Shown here in pieces: positions 15,316 to 22,553 of a DNA stretch of 45,390 nt (position 1 is its first letter; every line of letters begins with the position of its first letter). The stretch is from assembly GCA_041605955.1 (NCBI GenBank), contig JBFIXI010000028.1, positions 1 to 45,390 of the forward strand, in the 5' to 3' direction. The DNA is from JAHEJX01 sp041605955. GTDB lineage: Bacteria > Actinomycetota > Acidimicrobiia > Spongiisociales > UBA5794. The notes under the pieces were generated by a model. It searched no databases. It saw nothing but the letters and a program-made list of their open reading frames with translations, and had not been told where the DNA came from. A program made the translations under genes and the position numbers.

Positions 15316-17603
15316 CCAGTCTCGACCGCTGCGCCGGGGAAGCCCGGATAGGGAATCCGGGTGTGGTAGTAGCCGATCAACGCGTCTACCAGCGCCTGCT
15401 TGACTCGGGTCAGGTCGCCGAACGTCAGATCGGACTCGTCGAGCTGACCGTCCTCGAGCTTCTCGCCCACGACAGAATCGACCATCTTCGCCAAGCTGCC
15501 CGCGGTCGGATCCTCCTGCTGGGCAAGTGACCGGGCGGCCCCCTCGACCGCGTCCGACAGCATGAGGATCGCCATCTCCTTGCGCCGCGGCTTCTCCCCG
15601 TGATGGCGGTAGTCGTCCGGGTCGATCGAGGGATCATTGTCCAGCGCCTGGTGATAGAAGTAGCGCATCAAGCCCGTGCCGTGGTGCATGCGGATTCCGT
15701 CGGCAACCGTGTCTGGAATCCGCAGCTGGCGAGCTAGTCGCAAGCCGTCGGAGACGTGACGCCGAATGATCTCGGCAGACTGGATCGGCTGGATCTCGTC
15801 GTGAGGGTTGCTCACACCAAACTGATTCTCGATGTAGTACTGCGGGTTCTCGGTCTTCCCCAGGTCGTGGTAGTAAGCAGCCGCCTGAGCGAGCAGCGGA
15901 TCGGCTCCGATGGCCCGAGCTGCCTTGCCGGCCAGCGTGCCGACGAGGATGGAATGGTTGAACGTGCCGGGCGCATGCTCCTCCAGGAGACGCAGGCCGG
16001 GGTGGTTTCGATCGGTCAGGTCGAGCAGCGTCAGCGTGGTCGTCATTCGGAAGGTGTTCTCCAGGAACGAGAGCAAACCCTGAGCTACCAACCCGCCGAC
16101 AACGCCGCCGGCAAAGCCGAAGATCGCGGCCGGAAGAGCATTGTCAGATCCGGTGAACACCCAGGCCATCGTCCCAGCGAGCGGTGCCAGCACGACCGCA
16201 GCGAGGGCGACTGCGACTCGGAGTTGGCGGCGGCTCGAGACTGCCGACACGAAGGCCACCGGAACCACGGTGGCTCCGGCGGCATACACGGTGAGAGCCG
16301 GATCGCCAGTCGAGATAGCGGTGAACGTGGCCACCGGCATAGCCAACAGCAGCGCGGTGCGCGGGTCATAGAGGATCGCCCCCATGTAGCCGAACATCAC
16401 CGCCGGCAGCACGTAGGCAATGGCGGTGTTGTCTTCGGTGACGATCAGCTCGGGAAGCCGGGTGGCTACCGCGGCCAGCACCAGCAAAATGCCCAGCAGG
16501 GCGAAGTGGCGGGGTTGCGACCACCGGTCGGGGGCTACCCGCCACAGGAAGAAGGCCGCCAGCAACACGGCAGTCGCGCCCAGCGCCACGATGGCGCGGC
16601 GTGACGTCACGTCCTCCGGTTCCAGCAGCTGCAGCCGATTGACCGCTTCGAGCTGGACGGCGGTGACCGGCTGACCTTCGAACACCACAACGTCTTGCTC
16701 GAAGTACTGGACCGTGACCGGCTGGACCGCGGCCGCATTGGCCTCGCGACTGGCCTGCGTCTCGACCTCATCGACGAACTCGTTCGCCTGCAGCGAGCGG
16801 GCCACAACGTTGGCCACGGCTTGGCGAATCCCTGTCAACTCCTCCGCCTCGATGCCCGGCGCCACGATCACGGGCAACGGGGGGAGGATCATCGCATTCT
16901 GGACGTCTTGCAGCTCGGTCTGCCGGATCCCCGCCCCCATCTGAGCAGCCGCCTGGGTCAAGACTGCGTCGCGGATCTCCGGGAACAGCTCACGCTCGCC
17001 GGTGAGCCGCCGCTCGATATCTGCGTTGAACTGCTCCACGAACGGGATCGCGTCGTCACCGTAGAGGGGGAAGCTGGCCTTGACATCGGCGATTTGGTCC
17101 TCCAGCGGACGCGGCGGCAACGTCGTTGTGGTAGTCGGAGGCTCGGTCGTGGTGGTGGTAGTGGTCGTGGAGGTCGTCGTCTCATCGCCCTCTTCGGGCG
17201 GTGGAGTGGTCGTCGGCGCCTCCGTTGTGTCCGGCGGCGGCGTCGTGGCAGGCTCGTCGCTGGGCTCCGCCGGGAGGCCAGAGCGATCGAAGGCCCCGTC
17301 CTCGATGGCCAAGAAGAGGGCGTTGAGGTTGGCGTTGACTTCGAGATCGACCGCCGGATCGATCTTGAATTCGGCGGGTGTGTTGTTGCGGGCGATCTGG
17401 CGCTCCCGTTCGGTCGCAGCTTGATCGACGATCTCGATGAAGCGCGTCGCCGTCAACGTCTCGGGGGCCTCTTGGCCGACGACCAGCTCATAGGTCTCAG
17501 CGGCCGTGGCTCTACCGACCACCAGCGCCAACGAGACGAACACAATGGTGACGGCAATCACCAACACGTTGAGGAGCACTGGATAGCGCTCGGAGAAGCT
17601 CAT
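15312..17603 (-). CDS. pgpH: 7TMR-HD phosphohydrolase (PgpH type, cyclic-di-AMP phosphodiesterase)
   Basis: A 763-residue membrane protein: an N-terminal helix (about 11-33), a large extracellular region, roughly seven membrane helices (about 335-515) and a cytoplasmic HD domain. The metal motif is YYHDLGK (His579-Asp580), with His550 in FNHSILVG, the GIRMHHG pair near 640 and Asp684 in MLSDAVEGAARS. Known PgpH proteins degrade cyclic-di-AMP. Unusual is a low-complexity Thr/Pro/Glu insertion at about 115-165 in the extracellular part, including a run of eight or more Thr, of the same style as the stalk of the sigma-fusion protein. The ATG at 17603 overlaps the phoH stop as ATGA. Substrate specificity is inferred from the family. 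Confidence 0.92.
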   Translation of the reverse strand: MSFSERYPVLLNVLVIAVTIVFVSLALVVGRATAAETYELVVGQEAPETLTATRFIEIVDQAATERERQIARNNTPAEFKIDPAVDLEVNANLNALFLAIEDGAFDRSGLPAEPSDEPATTPPPDTTEAPTTTPPPEEGDETTTSTTTTTTTTEPPTTTTTLPPRPLEDQIADVKASFPLYGDDAIPFVEQFNADIERRLTGERELFPEIRDAVLTQAAAQMGAGIRQTELQDVQNAMILPPLPVIVAPGIEAEELTGIRQAVANVVARSLQANEFVDEVETQASREANAAAVQPVTVQYFEQDVVVFEGQPVTAVQLEAVNRLQLLEPEDVTSRRAIVALGATAVLLAAFFLWRVAPDRWSQPRHFALLGILLVLAAVATRLPELIVTEDNTAIAYVLPAVMFGYMGAILYDPRTALLLAMPVATFTAISTGDPALTVYAAGATVVPVAFVSAVSSRRQLRVAVALAAVVLAPLAGTMAWVFTGSDNALPAAIFGFAGGVVGGLVAQGLLSFLENTFRMTTTLTLLDLTDRNHPGLRLLEEHAPGTFNHSILVGTLAGKAARAIGADPLLAQAAAYYHDLGKTENPQYYIENQFGVSNPHDEIQPIQSAEIIRRHVSDGLRLARQLRIPDTVADGIRMHHGTGLMRYFYHQALDNDPSIDPDDYRHHGEKPRRKEMAILMLSDAVEGAARSLAQQEDPTAGSLAKMVDSVVGEKLEDGQLDESDLTFGDLTRVKQALVDALIGYYHTRIPYPGFPGAAVETG

Positions 17604-18577
17604 TGCCGGGGCTGCTTTTCCGCCTCGTAGGCTTCGTAGGCGTCGACGATGGCAGCCACGATCCGGTGCCGGACGACGTCCTTGGCGTCCAGGATGGAAA
17701 AGCCAACGTCATCGACGTCGCGCAAGATGCGCTGCACTACCCGCAGGCCACTCGAGCGGCCTTCAGCCAAGTCGGTTTGAGTTATGTCTCCGGTAATGAT
17801 CATCTTCGAGTTGAAACCGAGCCGGGTGAGGAACATCTTCATTTGTTCCGGGGTCGTATTTTGTGCCTCATCGAGAACTACGAAGGCGTCGTTGAGTGTC
17901 CGCCCGCGCATGTAGGCCAGGGGGGCGATCTCGATCGTGCCGCGCTCCATCAGCCGTACCGTCTCCTCGGGCCCCAACATCTCGTAGAGCGCGTCGTAGA
18001 GAGGGCGGAGGTAGGGATCCACCTTGGCGGCCAGATCGCCGGGCAGAAAGCCGAGTCGTTCGCCTGCCTCTACCGCCGGACGGCTCAAAACTATCCGCCG
18101 CACCGCCCCCGCCACCAGCGCCTCTACGGCGCATGCCATCGCCAGGTAGGTCTTACCGGTTCCGGCGGGGCCGATGCCGAATACCAGGGTGTTCTGGCGG
18201 ATCGAGTCGACGTACTTCTTCTGGCCGTGGGTCTTGGGCCGGACCATCTTGCCCCGTCCAACCCGGATGACATCGGTGAACACGCCGGAAGGCGAAGGGA
18301 CTTCGCTCCGCACCATCTCGATGACTCGATCGACCTGATCTGCATCTAGCTGCTGGCCCTCCTGGACCACTATGAGGAGCTCGTCCAGCGCAGTGCGGGC
18401 TTGCTCGACGGTCTGCTCGGTGCCCGTGATGTCGAGCTCGTTGCCGCGCGCCACTATGCGCACTTCGGGGAATGCGTCCTGGACTTGCCGCAGGAAAGCG
18501 TCGCGCTCGCCGAGCAGATCGACCATCAACCGATTGCTAGGTACCAGCAGCTGTATCTGGGTTATCGAAGACGTCAC
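17600..18577 (-). CDS. phoH: PhoH-like ATPase
   Basis: A 325-residue PhoH/PhoL-type ATPase probably linked to RNA metabolism and ribosome biogenesis. It has an N-terminal KH-like part, Walker A GPAGTGKT at 136-143, SRPAVEAGERLGFLPGD, Walker B VVLDEAQN at 233-240 and ITGDITQTDL. The start is GTG 18577 with GAGG a few bases upstream. It is the first gene of a five-gene unit and has its own promoter-like sequence about 60 bases upstream. In most actinobacteria rsmE lies between dnaJ and phoH; here a bldD-like gene does. Confidence 0.96.
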   Translation of the reverse strand: MTSSITQIQLLVPSNRLMVDLLGERDAFLRQVQDAFPEVRIVARGNELDITGTEQTVEQARTALDELLIVVQEGQQLDADQVDRVIEMVRSEVPSPSGVFTDVIRVGRGKMVRPKTHGQKKYVDSIRQNTLVFGIGPAGTGKTYLAMACAVEALVAGAVRRIVLSRPAVEAGERLGFLPGDLAAKVDPYLRPLYDALYEMLGPEETVRLMERGTIEIAPLAYMRGRTLNDAFVVLDEAQNTTPEQMKMFLTRLGFNSKMIITGDITQTDLAEGRSSGLRVVQRILRDVDDVGFSILDAKDVVRHRIVAAIVDAYEAYEAEKQPRQ

Positions 18578-18635
18578 AAAGCCTCGCTAGATAGCGGGTG
18601 TGGAAGATGCGCACCGTACGCATGGAGCGGGCGTC

Positions 18636-18664
18636 ATTATATCGGCGCGCGACCACAGAGTGAA
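18636..18664 (-). promoter_or_regulatory. Sigma-70 type promoter of the phoH operon
   Basis: On the minus strand TTCACT (18664-18659) and a perfect TATAAT (18641-18636) are separated by 17 bases. Transcription would start near 18629, giving a leader of about 50 bases before the phoH GTG. The position in the 108-base gap after the bldD-like gene supports a separate start for phoH-pgpH-ybeY-corC-era. Confidence 0.75.
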
Positions 18665-18685
18665 CTGAAGGACGCTTTTCGCGCT

Positions 18686-19162
18686 CTAAGAGCCTTCGGC
18701 GGCGAGCCCAAGATCCGTGAGCCGTTCTGCGAATCCACCCTCAGTCTGATCCAGGAGAATCGCCAGGGTTCGCAGATCGTTGCTGCGGATCGTCAACACT
18801 TTCCCGTTGAAGTCCTGGCGAAGCATCTGGATTCCACGCAAGAAACGCTCCACGACTATCGAGTCTTGCCCGGAAAGCGCCTCGACCCTGTTCAGGTCGA
18901 TGGTGAGCCCTCCGGCCGGAACCGATACCTTCGGGGTTTCCTGCTCTTCGGTGGGCAGCAGCTGTCCGACCGGCACCGAGTAGAACGCCGCCAATCTTTG
19001 GAGCCTCGGCAGTGACAAGCTGCGTTCTCCCCGCTCGTAAGCCCCCAAAACCGCTGCCTTGAATTCCTGCTCCGACAGCCGCTGCACGTCCTGTAGAGAC
19101 AAGCCCCGTTGTTTGCGGATGGACCGCAAACGCTTGCCAACCATTTCGTTATAAGTAGGCAC
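18686..19162 (-). CDS. BldD-like XRE family regulator with cyclic-di-GMP signature
   Basis: A 158-residue helix-turn-helix regulator closely resembling Streptomyces BldD, the cyclic-di-GMP-controlled repressor of development. The N-terminal domain reads GKRLRSIRKQRGLSLQDV then VLGAYERGERSLSL and VPVGQLLP. The C-terminal domain carries R115-Q-D117, eight residues, then R126-S-N-D129, an exact match to the RxD-x8-RxxD cyclic-di-GMP motif of BldD, within a residue of the Streptomyces positions. The GTG at 19162 has GGAGG 6 bases upstream, so it is preferred over a longer frame to 19237. An imperfect palindrome upstream may be its own operator. The target genes cannot be seen here. Function is inferred from the motif. 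Confidence 0.85.
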   Translation of the reverse strand: MPTYNEMVGKRLRSIRKQRGLSLQDVQRLSEQEFKAAVLGAYERGERSLSLPRLQRLAAFYSVPVGQLLPTEEQETPKVSVPAGGLTIDLNRVEALSGQDSIVVERFLRGIQMLRQDFNGKVLTIRSNDLRTLAILLDQTEGGFAERLTDLGLAAEGS

Positions 19163-19213
19163 TTCTGCCCTCCTGCAGCGCCTTACTGAGCCCGACACGC
19201 TACGCGCGTGTTT

Positions 19214-19230
19214 TAACGCGCTCAGTGTTA
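19214..19230. promoter_or_regulatory. Imperfect palindrome upstream of the bldD-like gene, possible operator
   Basis: A 17-base inverted repeat, TAACGCGCT C AGTGTTA on the plus strand, lies 51 bases before the GTG. Read on the minus strand its first ten bases TAACACTGAG fit the first half of the BldD consensus (T-n-A-C-n-C-n-G-n-G); the second half fits poorly. BldD of Streptomyces represses its own gene, so autoregulation is a testable guess. A weak -10 (TAGTAT or GATAAC, minus strand) adjoins it. Confidence 0.4.
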
Positions 19231-19253
19231 TCAGCATACTAGTCCGTTGGCGG

Positions 19254-19266
19254 CCAGGGACCCTGG
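19254..19266. promoter_or_regulatory. 13-bp perfect palindrome between dnaJ and the bldD-like gene
   Basis: CCAGGG-A-CCCTGG reads the same on both strands about the central base. It lies between the dnaJ stop and the weak -10 of the bldD-like gene. With a one-base centre it would be a poor hairpin, so a protein-binding site is more likely than a terminator. No binding protein can be named. Confidence 0.3.
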
Positions 19267-19287
19267 AAATCTTTCGGAGACGGCTCC

Positions 19288-20373
19288 TCAGCTGCGGCGC
19301 TTGCGCCGCCGCTTCCCGGGCATGGGCTGCTCTCCACGCAGCTCCGCGTACTTGCGCAGCGTGTCTTCCTGCTCGGGGGTGAGGCTGTCGGGGACCGCAA
19401 CATCGACGTTGACGAGCAAGTCGCCGCGGCCGCGCCGCCGAAGATGCGGCACGCCCTTGCGACCCACACGAAACACCGTCCCCGGCTGGGTGCCGGCCGG
19501 GATGTCGATGTCCATGTCGTCACCTTCGAGCAGCGGAACACGCACAATCGTGCCCAACGCGGCTTCGGCCAAACCCAAGCGCACTTGATGGTGCAGATCA
19601 GCGCCAACGCGCTCGAAACGAGGATCGGGTAGCAGCTTCACCTGGACGTACAGGTCTCCGGGCGGGTTGCCGCGCTCGCCGGCTCCGCCCTTTCCCGGTA
19701 GGCGCAGCCGCGTGCCGTCGTCGACCCCGGCCGGGATCTCGACGGTGATGCTGACCTCCTCGCTGAGGCGGCCGGCACCCGCGCAGTTGTCGCACGGGTC
19801 CTCCACGACGGAGCCTCTACCCCGACAGGTGGGGCACTCGGTCACCGTCGTCATCGAGCCGAGGATCGTGCTCCGTGTCGTTTGCACCTGCCCGCGACCC
19901 GCGCAGCGCGAACACGGCGCGGGGATATGCCCCACCGCCGCCCCCGAGCCTCCGCAGACGCGGCAGCCCACAGGTGCGACGAACGAGACTTCCCGGTTGA
20001 CCCCGAAGGCGGCATCGGCCAACTCGAGCTCGAGCGCCACCGCGATGTCCTGGCCACGTCGCGAGGGCGCCGGCGCACGGCCGAAGCCGAAACCGCCACT
20101 GCCGCCGAAGAACTGGGACAGGATCTCGTCGAGGCCGCCAAAGCTGCTGAACAGGTCGGCAGCAAACTCCTCTCCGCGGTCGAAGCGGGCCCGCTTTTGG
20201 GGGTCTGAGAGCACCTCGTACGCCTCGGCTATCTCCCGAAACCGTTCCTCGGCAGCCGGGTCACCAGGATTGGCATCGGGATGGGTCTCGCGGGCGAGTT
20301 TGCGGAAACGCTTCTTGATGTCGTCGAGGCTCGCGTCCCGATCGACGCCGAGGACTTGGTAATAGTCCTTCAT
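19288..20373 (-). CDS. dnaJ: Chaperone DnaJ
   Basis: A 361-residue type I DnaJ, co-chaperone of DnaK. The J domain has the HPD triad at 31-33 (RETHPDANPGD). A Gly/Phe-rich segment follows (FFGGSGGFGFG). The zinc region has four CxxCxGxG repeats (CRVCGGSG, CSRCAGRG, CPTCRGRG, CDNCAGAG). The C-terminal substrate domains contain DLYVQVKLLPDPRFERVG and end in a basic tail. The ATG at 20373 shares one base with the hrcA stop (TGATG), so it is coupled to hrcA and under CIRCE control. No dnaK or grpE is nearby; actinobacteria often carry a second dnaJ next to hrcA, as here. Confidence 0.96.
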   Translation of the reverse strand: MKDYYQVLGVDRDASLDDIKKRFRKLARETHPDANPGDPAAEERFREIAEAYEVLSDPQKRARFDRGEEFAADLFSSFGGLDEILSQFFGGSGGFGFGRAPAPSRRGQDIAVALELELADAAFGVNREVSFVAPVGCRVCGGSGAAVGHIPAPCSRCAGRGQVQTTRSTILGSMTTVTECPTCRGRGSVVEDPCDNCAGAGRLSEEVSITVEIPAGVDDGTRLRLPGKGGAGERGNPPGDLYVQVKLLPDPRFERVGADLHHQVRLGLAEAALGTIVRVPLLEGDDMDIDIPAGTQPGTVFRVGRKGVPHLRRRGRGDLLVNVDVAVPDSLTPEQEDTLRKYAELRGEQPMPGKRRRKRRS

Positions 20374-21377
20374 CAGCCGCTACCGAGGCTCTCGCCGAGG
20401 CCTTCGGAGACCTCCTCGACGATCTTGATCGTCCGCCGATAATCCATCCGCATCGGCCCGATGACGCCTACCCGACCCTTGCCGTGCTCGCCGGCTTCGT
20501 AGTCGCTCGAAACCACCGCCAGATCCATATCCTCGACTTCGAGCTCGGCGCCGATGCGCACCGCGGTGCCCACCCCGGGATCGGCGACCATTTGGCGCAG
20601 GACGCTGTCGCGCTCGAGCAAGCCGAGAATGCTGTGCACTTGGGCCAGATCCTCCCAGAGGGCAGCCAGCTGGCTGGTTCCCCCCACGTAGATGTCCTGC
20701 GTTGACGTCTCGGCCGAGGCCAACGTGTCGGCGACGGCCCGTACCACGCGGCGCACGGTGTCGGCCAGATCAGCGACGCTGATGGCCTTGACGGCGGCTC
20801 GCCCCTCCGCAAGCGTTCGGCGGCTGTAGGCGTCGGCAAGAACCGCCTCGGCGCGGAAGAGGTCCGCTTCAGCAACATCGCGACTGAGGCGCACTATGTC
20901 CCGAGTCACTCGCCCGGACTCCGTGATCGTCACCGCCAACAGCACACTCGGACTCAAGGGAATCAGGTGCAGGGCGACCACCTTCTCCTCGCCGAGGCCG
21001 GGACCGACCACCACTGCGGGATACTTGCTCAGGTCGGACAGCAACCCGCTCGTCTCCTGCAACAGCTTGCTCAATTCGCGGTGCATGTCGGTGAAGAACG
21101 ACTCGATCCGCACCCGGGTCGCCGATCTCAGTCGGGCCGGCGAACAGTGGTCGACGTAATACCGATAGCCCTGATGGGTGGGGATTCTCCCCGCCGAGGT
21201 ATGGGGCTGGTCTATGAAGCCGTACGACTCCAGCCTGGCCAGGTCGTTGCGGACCGTGGCCGAGCTGACTTGCAACCCGCTGGCGTCGAGCACAGCCTGT
21301 GATGACACAGGCTGCCCGGTCCGGATGTATTCCTCGACCAAGGCCTGCAATATCCGTGCCCGGCGGTCGTCAAGCAT
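20373..21377 (-). CDS. hrcA: Heat-inducible transcription repressor HrcA
   Basis: A 334-residue HrcA, repressor of heat-shock chaperone genes through CIRCE. The N-terminal winged helix shows ILQALVEEYIRTGQPVSSQA, SSATVRNDLARLE and the signature PHTSAGRIPTHQGYRYYVD. The GAF-like and insertion domains follow. The ATG at 21377 is preferred; TTG 21383 is two codons earlier. A CIRCE element lies only 9 bases upstream of the ATG and there is no ribosome site between them, so the mRNA may be leaderless or nearly so. Confidence 0.96.
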   Translation of the reverse strand: MLDDRRARILQALVEEYIRTGQPVSSQAVLDASGLQVSSATVRNDLARLESYGFIDQPHTSAGRIPTHQGYRYYVDHCSPARLRSATRVRIESFFTDMHRELSKLLQETSGLLSDLSKYPAVVVGPGLGEEKVVALHLIPLSPSVLLAVTITESGRVTRDIVRLSRDVAEADLFRAEAVLADAYSRRTLAEGRAAVKAISVADLADTVRRVVRAVADTLASAETSTQDIYVGGTSQLAALWEDLAQVHSILGLLERDSVLRQMVADPGVGTAVRIGAELEVEDMDLAVVSSDYEAGEHGKGRVGVIGPMRMDYRRTIKIVEEVSEGLGESLGSG

Positions 21378-21386
21378 GCGCAAAAG

Positions 21387-21413
21387 TTAGCACTCTCATA
21401 GGGAGAGTGATAA
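21387..21413. promoter_or_regulatory. CIRCE operator
   Basis: TTAGCACTC, a 9-base spacer and GAGTGATAA: the left half matches CIRCE exactly and the right half differs at one base (GAGTGCTAA expected). It lies directly upstream of hrcA-dnaJ and overlaps the last codons and stop of hemW, whose C-terminal LSLSL is encoded by it. HrcA binding here should repress hrcA-dnaJ. A minus-strand -10-like TATGAG lies within the spacer. Confidence 0.9.
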
Positions 21414-22553
21414 GACGGTCACGCCCACTTCATCGGCCAACAGCGGCTGCAGAACTCGAAGTCGGCCGGCGGCAATCTCGACCACGCCGGCGGCCATCAG
21501 CCGCCCCATGCCCGGGTCGGCGAGGGCGCTCTGCATCCAAGGGCCGAGCTCGACACCGCAAACACGCCGCAACCCGAGGATCAGCCGCTCCCGCTCTGGA
21601 TCCGGGACGATGGCGCGCCCTGCCTCCGGGCGGCGGCCGGCCGCAGTGGTCTCTATATAGGCCGTGATGCTGCGCACATTGCGCCGCCGCACCCCATCCC
21701 GGTGGCCGTGGGCACCAAGCCCGAATCCGAGGTACTCGCCTTGGCCCCAAGTGGCCAGGTTGTACCGACAGGCGTGGCCCGGTCGGGCGTAGTTGGATAC
21801 CTCGTACTGGACCAAGCCGGCGCCGCCGGCGGCAGCCTGCATGATCTCGTACTTATCGGCCTGGTCGTCCGGATCCGGGGCGGCGCCACCGTTGCGGACG
21901 CTCTTCCACAGCTCGGTGCCGGTCTCGACCGTGAGCGCGTACGCGGAGACGTGGTGGGGCTCAGCGGCCAACGCCCTTTGCACCGTCGTCTGCCAGGACT
22001 CGAGAGATTCGGGGGGCGAGCCAAAGATGAGGTCGAGGCTCACCGAGAAGTGAGACAGACAGGCGTCGAGCGCAGCCTCGGCCTGGGCGCTCGTATGCAG
22101 CCGGCCCAGATAGCGGAGCACAGCATCGTCGAAGCTCTGGACACCGAGCGACAGCCGGGTCACCCCGGCGGCGCGCAGTCCCTCCAGCAGCGGTGCGGTG
22201 ACATCCTCGGGGTTGACCTCGACGCTGACTTCCGCTTCTGGCGCCAAGCCAAAACGATCGCCCAGGCGGCCTATCAATGAGGCAATTGCCGGCGCACCGA
22301 TCGCCGACGGGGTCCCGCCTCCGAAGTTGACTGCATCGAGTGGCCCCCAGGCCGCCTCCATCTCCACCTCGTCGTGGAGGGCGGCCAGATAGCGATCCGT
22401 CAGGCCCCCGATGTCGGCTGCCACCGCGTCCCCCGGGGCGACGACGGCGAAGTCGCAGTACGGGCAGCGCCGTCGACAGAACGGGATGTGGACATAGGCC
22501 GATCGCCACCGGGCGGCCAGCGCTGCCAGCTCGTAAGAGTCCGGCGCCAGCAT
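21396..22553 (-). CDS. hemW: HemW-type radical SAM protein
   Basis: A 385-residue HemW (HemN-like, formerly YggW), a haem chaperone of the radical SAM family rather than a true coproporphyrinogen oxidase. The iron-sulfur cluster motif is FCRRRCPYCDF (Cys26, Cys30, Cys33), followed by NFGGGTPSAIG, EVNPEDV, RLSLGVQSFDD and YEVSNYARPGHACRYN. The ATG at 22553 directly abuts the lepA stop. The 3' end is constrained by the CIRCE element. Position between lepA and hrcA is the common actinobacterial order. Confidence 0.93.
   Translation of the reverse strand: MLAPDSYELAALAARWRSAYVHIPFCRRRCPYCDFAVVAPGDAVAADIGGLTDRYLAALHDEVEMEAAWGPLDAVNFGGGTPSAIGAPAIASLIGRLGDRFGLAPEAEVSVEVNPEDVTAPLLEGLRAAGVTRLSLGVQSFDDAVLRYLGRLHTSAQAEAALDACLSHFSVSLDLIFGSPPESLESWQTTVQRALAAEPHHVSAYALTVETGTELWKSVRNGGAAPDPDDQADKYEIMQAAAGGAGLVQYEVSNYARPGHACRYNLATWGQGEYLGFGLGAHGHRDGVRRRNVRSITAYIETTAAGRRPEAGRAIVPDPERERLILGLRRVCGVELGPWMQSALADPGMGRLMAAGVVEIAAGRLRVLQPLLADEVGVTVLSLSL

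Noticed and set aside
16695..17630. Plus-strand open frame opposite pgpH
   Set aside because: Arg/Gly-rich mirror of the Thr/Pro linker and extracellular region; the sense strand has strong motifs.
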